From UMGS1649 sp045611765 (GTDB lineage Bacteria; Bacillota; Clostridia; TANB77; CAG-465): a stretch of DNA of 64,000 nucleotides. Positions 33,301-41,970 of the stretch are shown here, in pieces. Location of the stretch: contig JAZKXT010000010.1 of NCBI GenBank assembly GCA_045611765.1, positions 49,327-113,326 on the forward strand, given 5' to 3'. The notes beneath the pieces are model-generated. The model did not search any database. It had not been told where the DNA came from and worked only from the letters and a program-made list of their open reading frames with translations. Position 1 is the first letter of the stretch; every line of letters starts with the position of its first letter. Both the position numbers and the translations under genes were made by a program.

Positions 33301-33715
33301 ATAGTTTGTTCGCCATAGAGCTAAACATAGTTGCAACACTTGGATTTCTACTTCCACTTAAGCAAAAACAAATACCACAAGTTTTGTGGGCAGCAGAAAT
33401 ATAATTGTCTGGATTTTGAAAAAATTCAACAATAAATCTATTTCTTTCCTTCGTAATTGTCATATGGTTGGATATTTCAGGTAAGCTTGCTTCGCAAAGC
33501 CAACTAAACACATTATCTTTAAGTTGTGGTTCTTGACGTATTTTCATAAACTTAAAAATGGTTTGCAAGCCTTCATAAAGTTTTTCGTGCTGTTTGGTTA
33601 TGACAAATCTGTTGCTATCGTGGTAATTTAGCATTACCCAATAGTGGTCTGCGCCAAAGTAGCCAATTATGAATTTATCTTGCCCTTGTTTTACGGTAAA
33701 TTGTTTATTGCCCAT
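33287..33715 (-). CDS. Unknown protein, 142 aa
   Basis: ATG 33715 starts MGNKQFTVKQGQDKFIIGYF. Beta-rich N-terminus followed by helices; aromatic-rich (DHYWVMLNYHD). Three Cys in the C-terminal half, including CGICFC, which could bind metal. Soluble. The stop sits in the terminator hairpin of the convergent murD. No family recognised; one of several solitary unknown genes between housekeeping operons. Confidence 0.65.
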   Translation of the reverse strand: MGNKQFTVKQGQDKFIIGYFGADHYWVMLNYHDSNRFVITKQHEKLYEGLQTIFKFMKIRQEPQLKDNVFSWLCEASLPEISNHMTITKERNRFIVEFFQNPDNYISAAHKTCGICFCLSGSRNPSVATMFSSMANKLLAGD

Positions 33716-33848
33716 AAAAGTACCTCGTTAATAGTAATCTAATTAGAACTATATATACATGCTTTTGCTAGAAATATTATACCATAGAAGTGGTTAAATT
33801 ACAATTCACACATTGTCATAACATAATTGTAATATGATTAAAAATAAA

Positions 33849-33910
33849 TGACAGTAAAATGACACAAATTTAACAAAAAGACTTGTCAAAAGTTATTTTT
33901 GTGATAAAAT
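33849..33910 (+). promoter_or_regulatory. PhoP-box-like direct repeats and promoter of the two-component operon
   Basis: TGACA (33849), TGACA (33860) and TAACA (33871) recur at exact 11-base steps, the spacing of PhoP/PhoB boxes (TTAACA-like). They end just upstream of TTGTCA (33883-33888) with TAAAAT (33905-33910) 16 bases on. The placement fits activation by the response regulator itself. Confidence 0.55.
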
Positions 33911-33932
33911 AATCTCGTAAAGAGGTGTCGAT

Positions 33933-34622
33933 ATGGAAAAGAAAATATTGATAGTTGACGATGAAAAGCCAATAGTAGATGTGTTAAAATTTAACCTTGA
34001 AAAAGATGGCTATAAGACAATCGAAGCATATGATGGAGAACAAGCAGTAGAAATGGCACTAACTGCAAAACCAGATTTAATAATCTTAGATGTAATGCTT
34101 CCTAAAATGGACGGATTTACTGTATGTAAAAAGATAAGACAAAAACTTACTTGCCCTATAATAATGCTTACAGCTAAAGAGGAAGTTGTAGATAAAATAA
34201 TTGGTCTTGAACTCGGTGCGGATGACTATATGACAAAGCCATTCAGTGTAAGAGAACTTACGGCACGTGTAAAAGCAAATTTAAGAAAACACGTGTTACC
34301 TGAAGAGGCTAAAAAAGAGAACGAGACAGATGAATTGAAAATAAAAGACCTGGTTTTAGATGTAGAAAAATATGTAGTTGTTAAAAAAGGCAAAATTATA
34401 GATTTAACAATGAAAGAATTTGAAGTTATAAAATTATTAGCTTCTCATGCAGGGCAAGTATTTACACGTGAGCAAATACTGAAAAATGTATGGGGATATG
34501 ACTATTATGGTGATGTTAGAAGTGTTGACGTTACTATAAGAAGAATAAGAGAAAAAATAGAAGATAATACTTCAGAACCAAAATATATTATAACAAAAAG
34601 AGGAATAGGATATTATGTTTAA
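33933..34622 (+). CDS. OmpR-family response regulator (PhoP/WalR type)
   Basis: 229 residues: receiver with acidic pair DD (9-10), phospho-acceptor D53 (ILDVMLPKMDG), Thr in MLTAKEE and Lys in MTKPFS; winged-helix DNA-binding domain from about residue 130 (LTMKEFEVIKLLASHAGQVFTREQIL, VWGYDYYGDVRSVDVTIRRIREKIE). Sequence alone fits both PhoP and WalR. PhoP-box-like repeats in its promoter and the absence of WalH/I-type genes downstream favour PhoP. It overlaps the kinase gene by eight bases. Confidence 0.9.
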   Translation: MEKKILIVDDEKPIVDVLKFNLEKDGYKTIEAYDGEQAVEMALTAKPDLIILDVMLPKMDGFTVCKKIRQKLTCPIIMLTAKEEVVDKIIGLELGADDYMTKPFSVRELTARVKANLRKHVLPEEAKKENETDELKIKDLVLDVEKYVVVKKGKIIDLTMKEFEVIKLLASHAGQVFTREQILKNVWGYDYYGDVRSVDVTIRRIREKIEDNTSEPKYIITKRGIGYYV

Positions 34623-36000
34623 ATCTGTAAAAACTAGTACAAAGGTATTAGTATTAGGATTTGTAATAGTTACATTTGTGGTAATGAACGTTGTTATAAA
34701 TTATTCTATTACAAAGGAATTTGGATTTGTATTTGACGCACCGATTGTAATATCAATTGGTGTGCTACTTTTATGTGCACTAATAGCATCAGTTATATAT
34801 AATAATAAGATTTTATTACCACTTAGACGTATAGAGAAATCTATGAAGAGTATTAAAGACGGAAAAACTGTAGATTCTCGTATGTTGAATGGTTGTACAG
34901 AGATTAAAGAAATAAACAGTGTAATAGACATATATAGCGAGATAATGCAGGGGATTTCAAAAAACAACTTTGAAGTTACTAGCCAAGAAAGCAAAACGGG
35001 AAAAATAATTGAAAGGATGCCAGATGGTGTTATAGCGTTTTCAATGCAAAGACAAATAATACAAATCAATTCTGCAGCTAAAACTTTTGCTAACTTGTCT
35101 AGTGAAGATAATACATATGAAAAAGTCATGAAAAAACTTAAACTAAAAGTGGATTTTGATAAAGTTCTTTACATGACAAACTATAAAAATGTAGAGGAAA
35201 AAACAACGGTAAACGATAATGTTCTTGATGTTGTACTAGTACCTTTCCAAAATGAAAGACTAATGCCTATGGGAGTTATTGTGTTTATTAAAAATATAAC
35301 TGAAAGTGAAAAACTAGATAACATGAGAAAAGAATTTGTCGCCAATGTTTCTCATGAATTAAAAACACCGCTTTGTTCAATTAAAGGCTATTCTGAAACA
35401 ATATTAGATAGAGAGCTTGAAAAAGAAGAAATAGCAAAATTTGCTCAGGTCATAAATGATGAGGCAAATAGAATGGATAGAATTGTAGCTGACCTTTTAC
35501 AACTTTCTCGTTTTGACTACAAGAAAAATGTATGGAATAAGATTAAACTTAACATTGATGATTTGGCGAAACAAGTTGTAGAAAATATGCAATATGTAGC
35601 TATGGAGAAAAAACACAATTTAAAATGTGTTGTTAATATGGTGCCAGGACCTGTATATGTAGACAAAGACGGTTTGCAACAGGTCATGATAAATATTCTA
35701 AGCAATAGCATAAAGTATACGCCTGAAGGTGGAGAAATAACTGTATATATTGGAGCGGCTGGTGGAAAAGCTTATCTTAAATTTGTAGATAATGGCATGG
35801 GAATACCAGAAAAAGACTTAAAACGTATATTTGAAAGATTTTACAGAGTAGATAAAGCTCGTTCAAGACAGATGGGCGGAACAGGATTAGGTCTTTCTAT
35901 TGTTAAAGAGATAGTTGAAGCTCATGATGGAACTATTGAGATGAAGAGCGAGGTTGGAATTGGAACAGAAGTAATAGTAACAATACCAATAATGAAATAG
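34615..36000 (+). CDS. Sensor histidine kinase (PhoR/WalK type)
   Basis: 461 residues. Two membrane helices (about 10-28 and 39-60) enclose only a short outside loop, so a large sensor domain is missing. Then a HAMP-like linker (NKILLPLRRIEKSMKSIKDG), a PAS domain (about 125-235), HisKA with H247 in NVSHELKTPL, and a full HATPase: NILSNSIKYTPEGG, DNGMGIPE and GGTGLGLSIVKEI. It phosphorylates the overlapping response regulator. The tiny outside loop suggests signal sensing through the membrane or PAS domain. Confidence 0.92.
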   Translation: MFKSVKTSTKVLVLGFVIVTFVVMNVVINYSITKEFGFVFDAPIVISIGVLLLCALIASVIYNNKILLPLRRIEKSMKSIKDGKTVDSRMLNGCTEIKEINSVIDIYSEIMQGISKNNFEVTSQESKTGKIIERMPDGVIAFSMQRQIIQINSAAKTFANLSSEDNTYEKVMKKLKLKVDFDKVLYMTNYKNVEEKTTVNDNVLDVVLVPFQNERLMPMGVIVFIKNITESEKLDNMRKEFVANVSHELKTPLCSIKGYSETILDRELEKEEIAKFAQVINDEANRMDRIVADLLQLSRFDYKKNVWNKIKLNIDDLAKQVVENMQYVAMEKKHNLKCVVNMVPGPVYVDKDGLQQVMINILSNSIKYTPEGGEITVYIGAAGGKAYLKFVDNGMGIPEKDLKRIFERFYRVDKARSRQMGGTGLGLSIVKEIVEAHDGTIEMKSEVGIGTEVIVTIPIMK

Positions 36001-36017
36001 GAGTAGACGAATTTTAT

Positions 36018-36791
36018 ATGAAAATAGTTGACGTACACGCGCATTACGAAGATGAAAGATATAATGAAGACAGAGAAGAAATATTAAATAGACAATGTGA
36101 AAATGGTGTAGAGTATATAATAAATGCTGGCGCTGGAATACAGTCTTCTAAAGGAGCATTAAATATTGCAAACAGTCATAAAAATGTATATTGTACAATA
36201 GGAATTCACCCACAGTATGTGGAAGACGGGGAAAACATAGACGACTTGAAAAAGCTTTATGTGGAAAACTACAAAGACAAAATTGTTGCAATTGGAGAGA
36301 TTGGTCTAGATTATCACTATACAAAGGAGTTTAAAGAAGAGCAAAAGAAACTGTTTAAAGATCAATTGGAGTTCGCTTATGAAGTGGGATTACCTGTTCA
36401 AATTCATTCAAGAGATGCAAGTATAGATACAGTAGAAGTACTAGAAAGTACAGAAAATAAACCAGATAAGATAATGTTTCATTGTTTCGATTTAAATGAA
36501 CAAACAGCAAAGTATATAATGGAAAAAGAATACAAAATATCTGTTGGTGGGAATATAACATATAAAAGAACAGATACAGCAATAAGAGTAATAAAAGAGA
36601 TGCCAATAGAAAATATCATGACGGAAACGGATTCACCTTATCTTGCACCTGTACCACATAGAGGCGAGAGAAACGAGTCGTTAAATATAGAATATGTTAT
36701 AGAAAAAATCGCTGAAATAAAGGAAATGGATAAAGAACAAGTGACGAAAATTTTATATAATAATGCGATAAAATTTTATGGATTAAGTTAA
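36018..36791 (+). CDS. tatD: TatD-family metal-dependent DNase
   Basis: 257 residues, TIM-barrel amidohydrolase fold with metal ligands in order: DVHAHYED (HxH), GEIGLDYHY (Glu), QIHSRDA (His), MFHCFD (His) and TETDSPYLAP (Asp). Family members are 3'-5' exonucleases or, in some cases, D-aminoacyl or other hydrolases. It lies 17 bases after the kinase gene and probably shares its transcript, ending in a clear terminator. Confidence 0.92.
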   Translation: MKIVDVHAHYEDERYNEDREEILNRQCENGVEYIINAGAGIQSSKGALNIANSHKNVYCTIGIHPQYVEDGENIDDLKKLYVENYKDKIVAIGEIGLDYHYTKEFKEEQKKLFKDQLEFAYEVGLPVQIHSRDASIDTVEVLESTENKPDKIMFHCFDLNEQTAKYIMEKEYKISVGGNITYKRTDTAIRVIKEMPIENIMTETDSPYLAPVPHRGERNESLNIEYVIEKIAEIKEMDKEQVTKILYNNAIKFYGLS

Positions 36792-36812
36792 ATTTGCTTA
36801 ATCCATATTTTT
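36777..36812 (+). terminator. Terminator after tatD
   Basis: 11-bp stem TATGGATTAAG (36777-36787) / CTTAATCCATA (36797-36807), nine-base loop, TTTTT. It overlaps the tatD stop. Confidence 0.88.
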
Positions 36813-36855
36813 GTGATATAATTAATTCCTAAAATATAAATTAGGAGGAATTGTA

Positions 36856-37506
36856 ATGACTATTTATGATTTAAAACTGTATGGAGTGCATATGCCTCGG
36901 CTGACGGGAGAATCTAGAGTTATTCTCTCTCAAGAACGAGAACGGGTGGACGCTCTCGCACCCAAATGCTATAGATTTGAGGCAACTGTACTGAAAAAAT
37001 ATGGTAGTAAGGAGGATGTTTTGTGTTTGCAGTTCGCAGGTAGGCCTGCAGAGTATGTTACACTATATCCGCCAACGTTATATTTAGAAGATGGTGAGTG
37101 GTTGCCATCTACAAATAGTAAGGTGGCTGAAGCTTTTTTGGAGCATTATAAGTGTTTGACTGATACATCATCCGAAGATAAATCCAATAGTATTTTTGAC
37201 TATATATTTTATGGGCAACTTACATATTCGGCTTTATCTACTACTCAGGCAATTGTATCGCTTTCCAAAGATATAATGAAACAGCCAATTTCAAATGATA
37301 GTGTTTTATTTAGCGCCTGTGTTCTAAAAGAATTCAAAGGAAATAAATACGTGGTGAGAGTGAAAAGTGGTAAGGAAACAGCGTATATCCCTTTGTTTAA
37401 TGATCAGATGTATTACGATGAAACAATAAACAGATGGGAAAAATGCAATAAGAATCCTATCCCTAACAAGATTCTTAAATGCTATATTAAGCATATGAGT
37501 GAGTAG
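36856..37506 (+). CDS. Unknown protein, 216 aa
   Basis: ATG 36856 after AGGAGG. Codons are less AT-biased than in neighbours (for example CTCGCACCC and CGGCTGACG near the start). Beta-rich N-terminal half (CYRFEATVLKKYG, EYVTLYPPTLYLEDGEWLP), a helical middle and a second beta half (KYVVRVKSGKETAYIPLF). The two halves could be related small domains, but identity is low. Soluble, solitary and flanked by terminators. Not recognised. Confidence 0.7.
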   Translation: MTIYDLKLYGVHMPRLTGESRVILSQERERVDALAPKCYRFEATVLKKYGSKEDVLCLQFAGRPAEYVTLYPPTLYLEDGEWLPSTNSKVAEAFLEHYKCLTDTSSEDKSNSIFDYIFYGQLTYSALSTTQAIVSLSKDIMKQPISNDSVLFSACVLKEFKGNKYVVRVKSGKETAYIPLFNDQMYYDETINRWEKCNKNPIPNKILKCYIKHMSE

Positions 37507-37532
37507 AGAATGTCGATTTAATTAAGTGCGAA

Positions 37533-37560
37533 AACAGGTGGTTCTAATGAGCCACCTGTT
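37533..37560. terminator. Bidirectional terminator facing gyrA
   Basis: 12-bp stem (37533-37544 with 37549-37560, one G-U pair), loop TAAT, between the convergent 36856 gene and gyrA. Read on the minus strand it is followed by TTTTCGC. Confidence 0.75.
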
Positions 37561-37593
37561 ATATTTTACATATTTGTTTTTTGTGAAAACATT

Positions 37594-40071
37594 TTAATTA
37601 TTTTCTTCAATTTTTAATTGGTCATCGTTTTCTTCATGAACAAGTTTGGCAATATTTACAACCCTACCGCCTTCTGAAGTTCGCATTAATGTTACACCTT
37701 GAGTATTTCTTCCAAGTACAGATATATCGCTTACGTTAATTCTAATAATTACGCCGCTTGCAGTAACTATCATAACATCGTCATCATCTGTGACAACTTT
37801 AACACCTATAATATGTCCTGTTTTTTCAGTAGTTTTGTATGTTAATATTCCTTTACCTGCTCTAGATTGTGCACGGTATTCTTCAACTTCTGTTCTCTTA
37901 CCGAATCCGTTTTCAGTTATGGCTAGAATGTAGTTATCCTTTTCAGATGTAATTGGTTCCATGCCAACAACATAATCGCCTTTGCCAAGAGTAATACCTT
38001 TAACACCCATTGAAGTTCTACCTACAGGTCTTGCTTCTTCTTCTTTGAATCTAATAGATAGACCAGAGTTTGTTACAAGAATTATATCGCTATTTCCATC
38101 TGTAATTCTAACATCAATAATTTCATCATCATCTTTTAGAGTTACTGCTAGAATACCAGTCTTTCTAATATTTGAATATTCAGAAAGAGGAGTTTTCTTA
38201 ACAAGACCGTTCTTTGTAGCCATAAGAACATTTAATTTATCCTCAAAGTTCTTAACAGGTATAACAGCAGCAATTTTTTCGCCTTGAGCAAGTTGAAGTA
38301 GGTTAACTATTGCCATTCCTTTAGCTACTCTTGATGCTTCTGGAAGGTCATAAGCTTTAAGCTTAAACACTCTACCAGTTGTTGTAAAGAATAGTATGTA
38401 GTCATGAGTCGAAGATACGAATAGATGCTCGACAAAGTCATCTTCTCTTGTTGCCATACCAGTAACACCTTTGCCGCCACGTCTTTGAGATTTGTATGCG
38501 TCTACAGAAATTCTCTTAACGTAACCGAAATGGGTGATTGTAACAACGTTGTCTTCTTGTTTAATTAAGCTTTCTATTTCAATATCACTTTCTCCGTGAA
38601 CTATTTTAGTTCTTCTTTCATCACCGTAAGTATTTTTAATTTCAGTCAATTCTTCTTTTATGATATTTAGAACTAGAGCTTCGCTTTCTAAAATTTCTCT
38701 TAAACGCTTAATGGTTTCAAGTAAAGCGTTATATTCTGATTCAATCTTATCACGAGACAATCCTGTTAGAGTTCTTAATCTCATGTCTAGAATTGCTTGT
38801 GCTTGTATCTCGGAAAGACCAAATCTTTCCATTAATGTTATCTTAGCAGAATTATCGTCTTTAGCAGATTTAATGATCTTAATTATTTCGTCAATGTTGT
38901 CAATTGCTATTCTTAGCCCTTCTAGTATATGAAGTCTAGCTTCAGCCTTCTTTAAATCGTATTTAGTTCTTCTTATAATTATATCTTTTCTATGTTCGAT
39001 ATAATGGTACAGAATTTCTTTTAATGTAAGAATCTTAGGCTCACCATTTACAAGTGCGAGTAATATCATTGATTGAGTTGTTTGAAGTTCAGAATGTTTG
39101 TATAAAAGATTTAATACAACATTTGGATTAGCATCTTTCTTCAGATCTATAACTATTCTTACACCTTCTCTGTCTGAATGGTCGTGTACATCCGAAATTC
39201 CTTCTATAACTTTATCATTAACAAGTTTTGCTATGTTAGCACACATAGCAGCTTTATTAACTTTGTAAGGCACTTCTGTAACTATTATGTGATATCTACC
39301 TCTTTGGTCTTCTTCGATTTCACATTTAGCACGTAGACATACTTTACCACGTCCAGTCGTATATGCACTTTTGAAACCTTCGTGACCAACTATTATACCA
39401 GCAGTTGGGAAGTCTGGCCCTTTTATATATTCCGTTAATTGTTCGTCTGTTATGTCTGGATTGTCTATCATAGCGCAAGTGCCATTTATAACTTCAGTTA
39501 AGTTATGCGGTGGAATATTTGATGCCATACCAACGGCAATACCATAAGAACCATTAATTAAAAGATTTGGTATTTTAGCAGGTAATACAGTAGGTTCCAT
39601 AAGTCTATCGTCGTAGTTTGGCGCATAATCTACAGTTTCTTTGTCTATATCATCTAGCATTTCAACGGCCATTTTATATAATTTGGCCTCTGTATATCTC
39701 ATTGCGGCTGGTGGGTCGTTATCTATTGAACCAAAATTACCGTGCCCATTAACTAGTGGATAACGCAAAGAGAAATCTTGGGCAAGTCTTACTAATGCAT
39801 CGTAAACTGCGGCGTCACCATGTGGGTGGTAGTTACCTAAAACGTCACCAACGATACCGGCACATTTTCTATATGGTTTATCTGGCCATAAAGCCAATTC
39901 GCTCATAACATACAATATTCTTCTGTGAACGGGTTTTAATCCATCACGAACATCTGGGAGCGCACGAGAAACAATAACACTCATGGCATAATCTATATAT
40001 GAACGCTTCATTTCGTCCTCGATTTTAACAGGGACTATTTTTCCTTCGTCTAGCAAATTATTTTCTTCCAT
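37594..40071 (-). CDS. gyrA: DNA gyrase subunit A
   Basis: 825 residues: breakage-reunion domain with AAMRYTE and catalytic Tyr126, coiled-coil gate, and a C-terminal beta-pinwheel. The GyrA box QRRGGKG is present (in KSQRRGGKGVTG), which separates it from ParC. In the quinolone region HPHGDAAVYD, the position of E. coli Ser83 is Ala87, while the acidic residue (D91) is kept. ATG 40071 follows AGGAGGG. It is monocistronic with its own promoter; gyrB is not in the window. Confidence 0.96.
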   Translation of the reverse strand: MEENNLLDEGKIVPVKIEDEMKRSYIDYAMSVIVSRALPDVRDGLKPVHRRILYVMSELALWPDKPYRKCAGIVGDVLGNYHPHGDAAVYDALVRLAQDFSLRYPLVNGHGNFGSIDNDPPAAMRYTEAKLYKMAVEMLDDIDKETVDYAPNYDDRLMEPTVLPAKIPNLLINGSYGIAVGMASNIPPHNLTEVINGTCAMIDNPDITDEQLTEYIKGPDFPTAGIIVGHEGFKSAYTTGRGKVCLRAKCEIEEDQRGRYHIIVTEVPYKVNKAAMCANIAKLVNDKVIEGISDVHDHSDREGVRIVIDLKKDANPNVVLNLLYKHSELQTTQSMILLALVNGEPKILTLKEILYHYIEHRKDIIIRRTKYDLKKAEARLHILEGLRIAIDNIDEIIKIIKSAKDDNSAKITLMERFGLSEIQAQAILDMRLRTLTGLSRDKIESEYNALLETIKRLREILESEALVLNIIKEELTEIKNTYGDERRTKIVHGESDIEIESLIKQEDNVVTITHFGYVKRISVDAYKSQRRGGKGVTGMATREDDFVEHLFVSSTHDYILFFTTTGRVFKLKAYDLPEASRVAKGMAIVNLLQLAQGEKIAAVIPVKNFEDKLNVLMATKNGLVKKTPLSEYSNIRKTGILAVTLKDDDEIIDVRITDGNSDIILVTNSGLSIRFKEEEARPVGRTSMGVKGITLGKGDYVVGMEPITSEKDNYILAITENGFGKRTEVEEYRAQSRAGKGILTYKTTEKTGHIIGVKVVTDDDDVMIVTASGVIIRINVSDISVLGRNTQGVTLMRTSEGGRVVNIAKLVHEENDDQLKIEENN

Positions 40072-40094
40072 AATACCCTCCTATTGCTAAGTGT

Positions 40095-40123
40095 ATTATA
40101 TACGAAAAATGTCATAATTGCAA
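40095..40123 (-). promoter_or_regulatory. Promoter of gyrA
   Basis: On the minus strand TTGCAA (40123-40118), 17-base spacer, TATAAT (40100-40095), 24 bases before the gyrA start. Confidence 0.8.
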
Positions 40124-40133
40124 CTAAAAAGGG

Positions 40134-40161
40134 TTGAAAATGCTACAAATTATGATATAAT
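40134..40161 (+). promoter_or_regulatory. Promoter of the dnaJ-like gene
   Basis: TTGAAA (40134-40139), 16-base spacer, TATAAT (40156-40161); divergent from the gyrA promoter with 10 bases between the -35 boxes. Confidence 0.7.
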
Positions 40162-40205
40162 AATTTTGCGCTAAACACAGCATTAAATATTGAAAAGAGG
40201 TCGCT

Positions 40206-41135
40206 ATGAAACAAAAGGATTACTACCTATTACTTGGCGTGAATAAACGTTCAAGTAAGGAAGAAATAAAGGCTAATTACAGAAAATTAGCTAAAAAATA
40301 TCATCCGGATGCAAATGTTGGAAGCCCTGAAGCTGAAGAGGTATTCAAGGATTTAACGGTTGCGTATGATATTTTGATGGATAAAGAAAAAAAGAAAAAA
40401 TACGATAGACAAGTTGCGCGTTATGGATATGGCACACCACAAAAAACAAGTATGAAAAAAGAAGTAAAATACGGTGTAAAAAGTACAGATGCTAAATCTG
40501 AACTGATTACTACTTTACTTGGATTTGGTAAGGGCGCAAAAGAGATGTTTGAGACAGCAACTGCAGATATAAAAGACAAAATAAATGTTAAACAGCAACC
40601 TAAAAAAGGCGGCAATATAGAAGCTGCATTAGATATAACTTTAGAAGAAGGCTTCTTTGGTGCTGAAAAAAAATTATCTCTTAAAACCATTGGCGGCAAA
40701 GTAAATAATTATACTGTTCAGGTTCCAAGGGGAATAAAAGACGGTGAAAAAATACGTTTGGCAGCGTTGGGACAACCAGGTAAGAATGGCGGCAAAAACG
40801 GAGATTTAATTATAACCGTTAAAATTAAAGAACATCAAAACCTAAAGCTAGATGGCGTAGATGTACATGTGAATGCCGCAATAACTTACGCGCAATCTGT
40901 AGTTGGTGATAAGATAAAAATTAAGGTTTTTGATGAACAAGTAGAAGTTAGAATACCAGAAAACACAAGAGAACAGGATAAAATAACAGTTCAAAATAAA
41001 GGTTATATAACTGGCGAAAGCTCGCGTGGTAATCTGATAGTTAGTGCTATAATAAAACATCCAAAAGAAATTACAGAAAGAGAAAGAAAAATATATGAGC
41101 AGTTGTTAAGAGTTGAAAAACAACAATCAAAATAA
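40206..41135 (+). CDS. DnaJ/CbpA-type co-chaperone
   Basis: 309 residues: J domain at 1-70 with the HPD motif (KKYHPDANVG) that stimulates DnaK ATPase, then a linker and two DnaJ C-terminal beta domains (about 130-300; VPRGIKDGEKIRLAALGQPG, GDLIITVKIKEHQNLKLDGVD). The four CXXCXGXG zinc repeats of DnaJ are absent, so it is a CbpA-like type II protein. Starts after AAAGAGG. Monocistronic; no heat-shock operator seen in its short leader. Confidence 0.93.
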   Translation: MKQKDYYLLLGVNKRSSKEEIKANYRKLAKKYHPDANVGSPEAEEVFKDLTVAYDILMDKEKKKKYDRQVARYGYGTPQKTSMKKEVKYGVKSTDAKSELITTLLGFGKGAKEMFETATADIKDKINVKQQPKKGGNIEAALDITLEEGFFGAEKKLSLKTIGGKVNNYTVQVPRGIKDGEKIRLAALGQPGKNGGKNGDLIITVKIKEHQNLKLDGVDVHVNAAITYAQSVVGDKIKIKVFDEQVEVRIPENTREQDKITVQNKGYITGESSRGNLIVSAIIKHPKEITERERKIYEQLLRVEKQQSK

Positions 41136-41144
41136 AATAGAATA

Positions 41145-41190
41145 AAATAAAGATATACGCTTTTAATCAAGGTGCATATCTTTATTTTTT
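41145..41190. terminator. Bidirectional terminator after the dnaJ-like gene
   Basis: 12-bp stem AAATAAAGATAT (41145-41156) / ATATCTTTATTT (41176-41187) with a T-run to 41191, touching the stop of the convergent unknown gene. Confidence 0.8.
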
Positions 41191-41735
41191 TAAGATGGAT
41201 TATTAACAACAAATTTCTTTAAAAATTTATTAAAAAACGCTTTAATATGATTTAAAATTTTTGGCCATGTTAGTAATGTGTCTACGGTATTATCGCAAGT
41301 TGGGAGGTAAATATTATCTTCAAAACCGTATCGTTGCATTAATGCCGATATAGGTTCAGGAGTTATTGTGAGTTCAAAATCTTTGTCGCCAACTATTTCG
41401 TAGTTGTTATTGTCGTCAAAAAAACCAAAGTTTAAAAGATGATTCATGTCTAGGTTTATAGATGCACAATAACAATCTCCAATACATTTACAACATTTTT
41501 TAAGTTCTACGATTTTTTTAGTGTTTAAATCGTTATCGAAATAGTAGTATATATTGAATTTTCTGTTTTCATCACACGAATGTTCTGTTAACATACCATG
41601 GTAACGGACAATAATTGTGCTTTTTTGATTTAAATTTCCAAAAATTGAAAAAATGTTGTTTTCTAATGTCTTTTTTACTGCTCCTTTGTCGTAACCGGCA
41701 TCACAAGCACATTCTAATTTAACAAATTCATTCAT
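41190..41735 (-). CDS. Unknown Cys-rich protein, 181 aa
   Basis: ATG 41735 after AGAGGTG. N-terminal ECACDAGYDKGAVKKT, then a beta region (IIVRYHG, KFNIYYYFD) and a dense Cys cluster, KKCCKCIGDCYC (about residues 80-91), likely a metal site or disulfide knot. The C-terminal helices end in a basic tail (KAFFNKFLKKFVV). No signal peptide, so a metal site in the cytoplasm is more likely than disulfides. Not recognised. Confidence 0.68.
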   Translation of the reverse strand: MNEFVKLECACDAGYDKGAVKKTLENNIFSIFGNLNQKSTIIVRYHGMLTEHSCDENRKFNIYYYFDNDLNTKKIVELKKCCKCIGDCYCASINLDMNHLLNFGFFDDNNNYEIVGDKDFELTITPEPISALMQRYGFEDNIYLPTCDNTVDTLLTWPKILNHIKAFFNKFLKKFVVNNPS

Positions 41736-41840
41736 AAAATCACCTCTTAAAACATTTTACAACACTATTTTACAGCGCATACAAAAAACGCGCAATACAT
41801 ATTGCAAAACTAGACAAAAGTATATAAAAGTTGTGTAGTT

Positions 41841-41933
41841 TTGACAAATTTGCGCAAAATATATAAAAATGCGATTAATTTGTGTAAATAACAAACAAAA
41901 AATGTTGCGAATAAAGTATCTATATGATAATAT
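41841..41933 (+). promoter_or_regulatory. Two candidate promoters of the vanW-like gene
   Basis: First: TTGACA (41841-41846), 17 bases, TAAAAA (41864-41869), with palindrome TTTGCGCAAA (41849-41858) in the spacer. Second: TTGCGA (41905-41910), 17 bases, TAATAT (41928-41933). A further perfect inverted repeat GCAATA-CA-TATTGC lies at 41792-41805. Confidence 0.5.
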
Positions 41934-41970
41934 ATTATATATTGATATGTAATGTTTTGGAGGTAGAACA

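Noticed and set aside
33933..36000. Firm naming as walRK
   Set aside because: The kinase lacks the large outside sensor domain of WalK, walHI are not adjacent, and PhoP-like repeats precede the operon.
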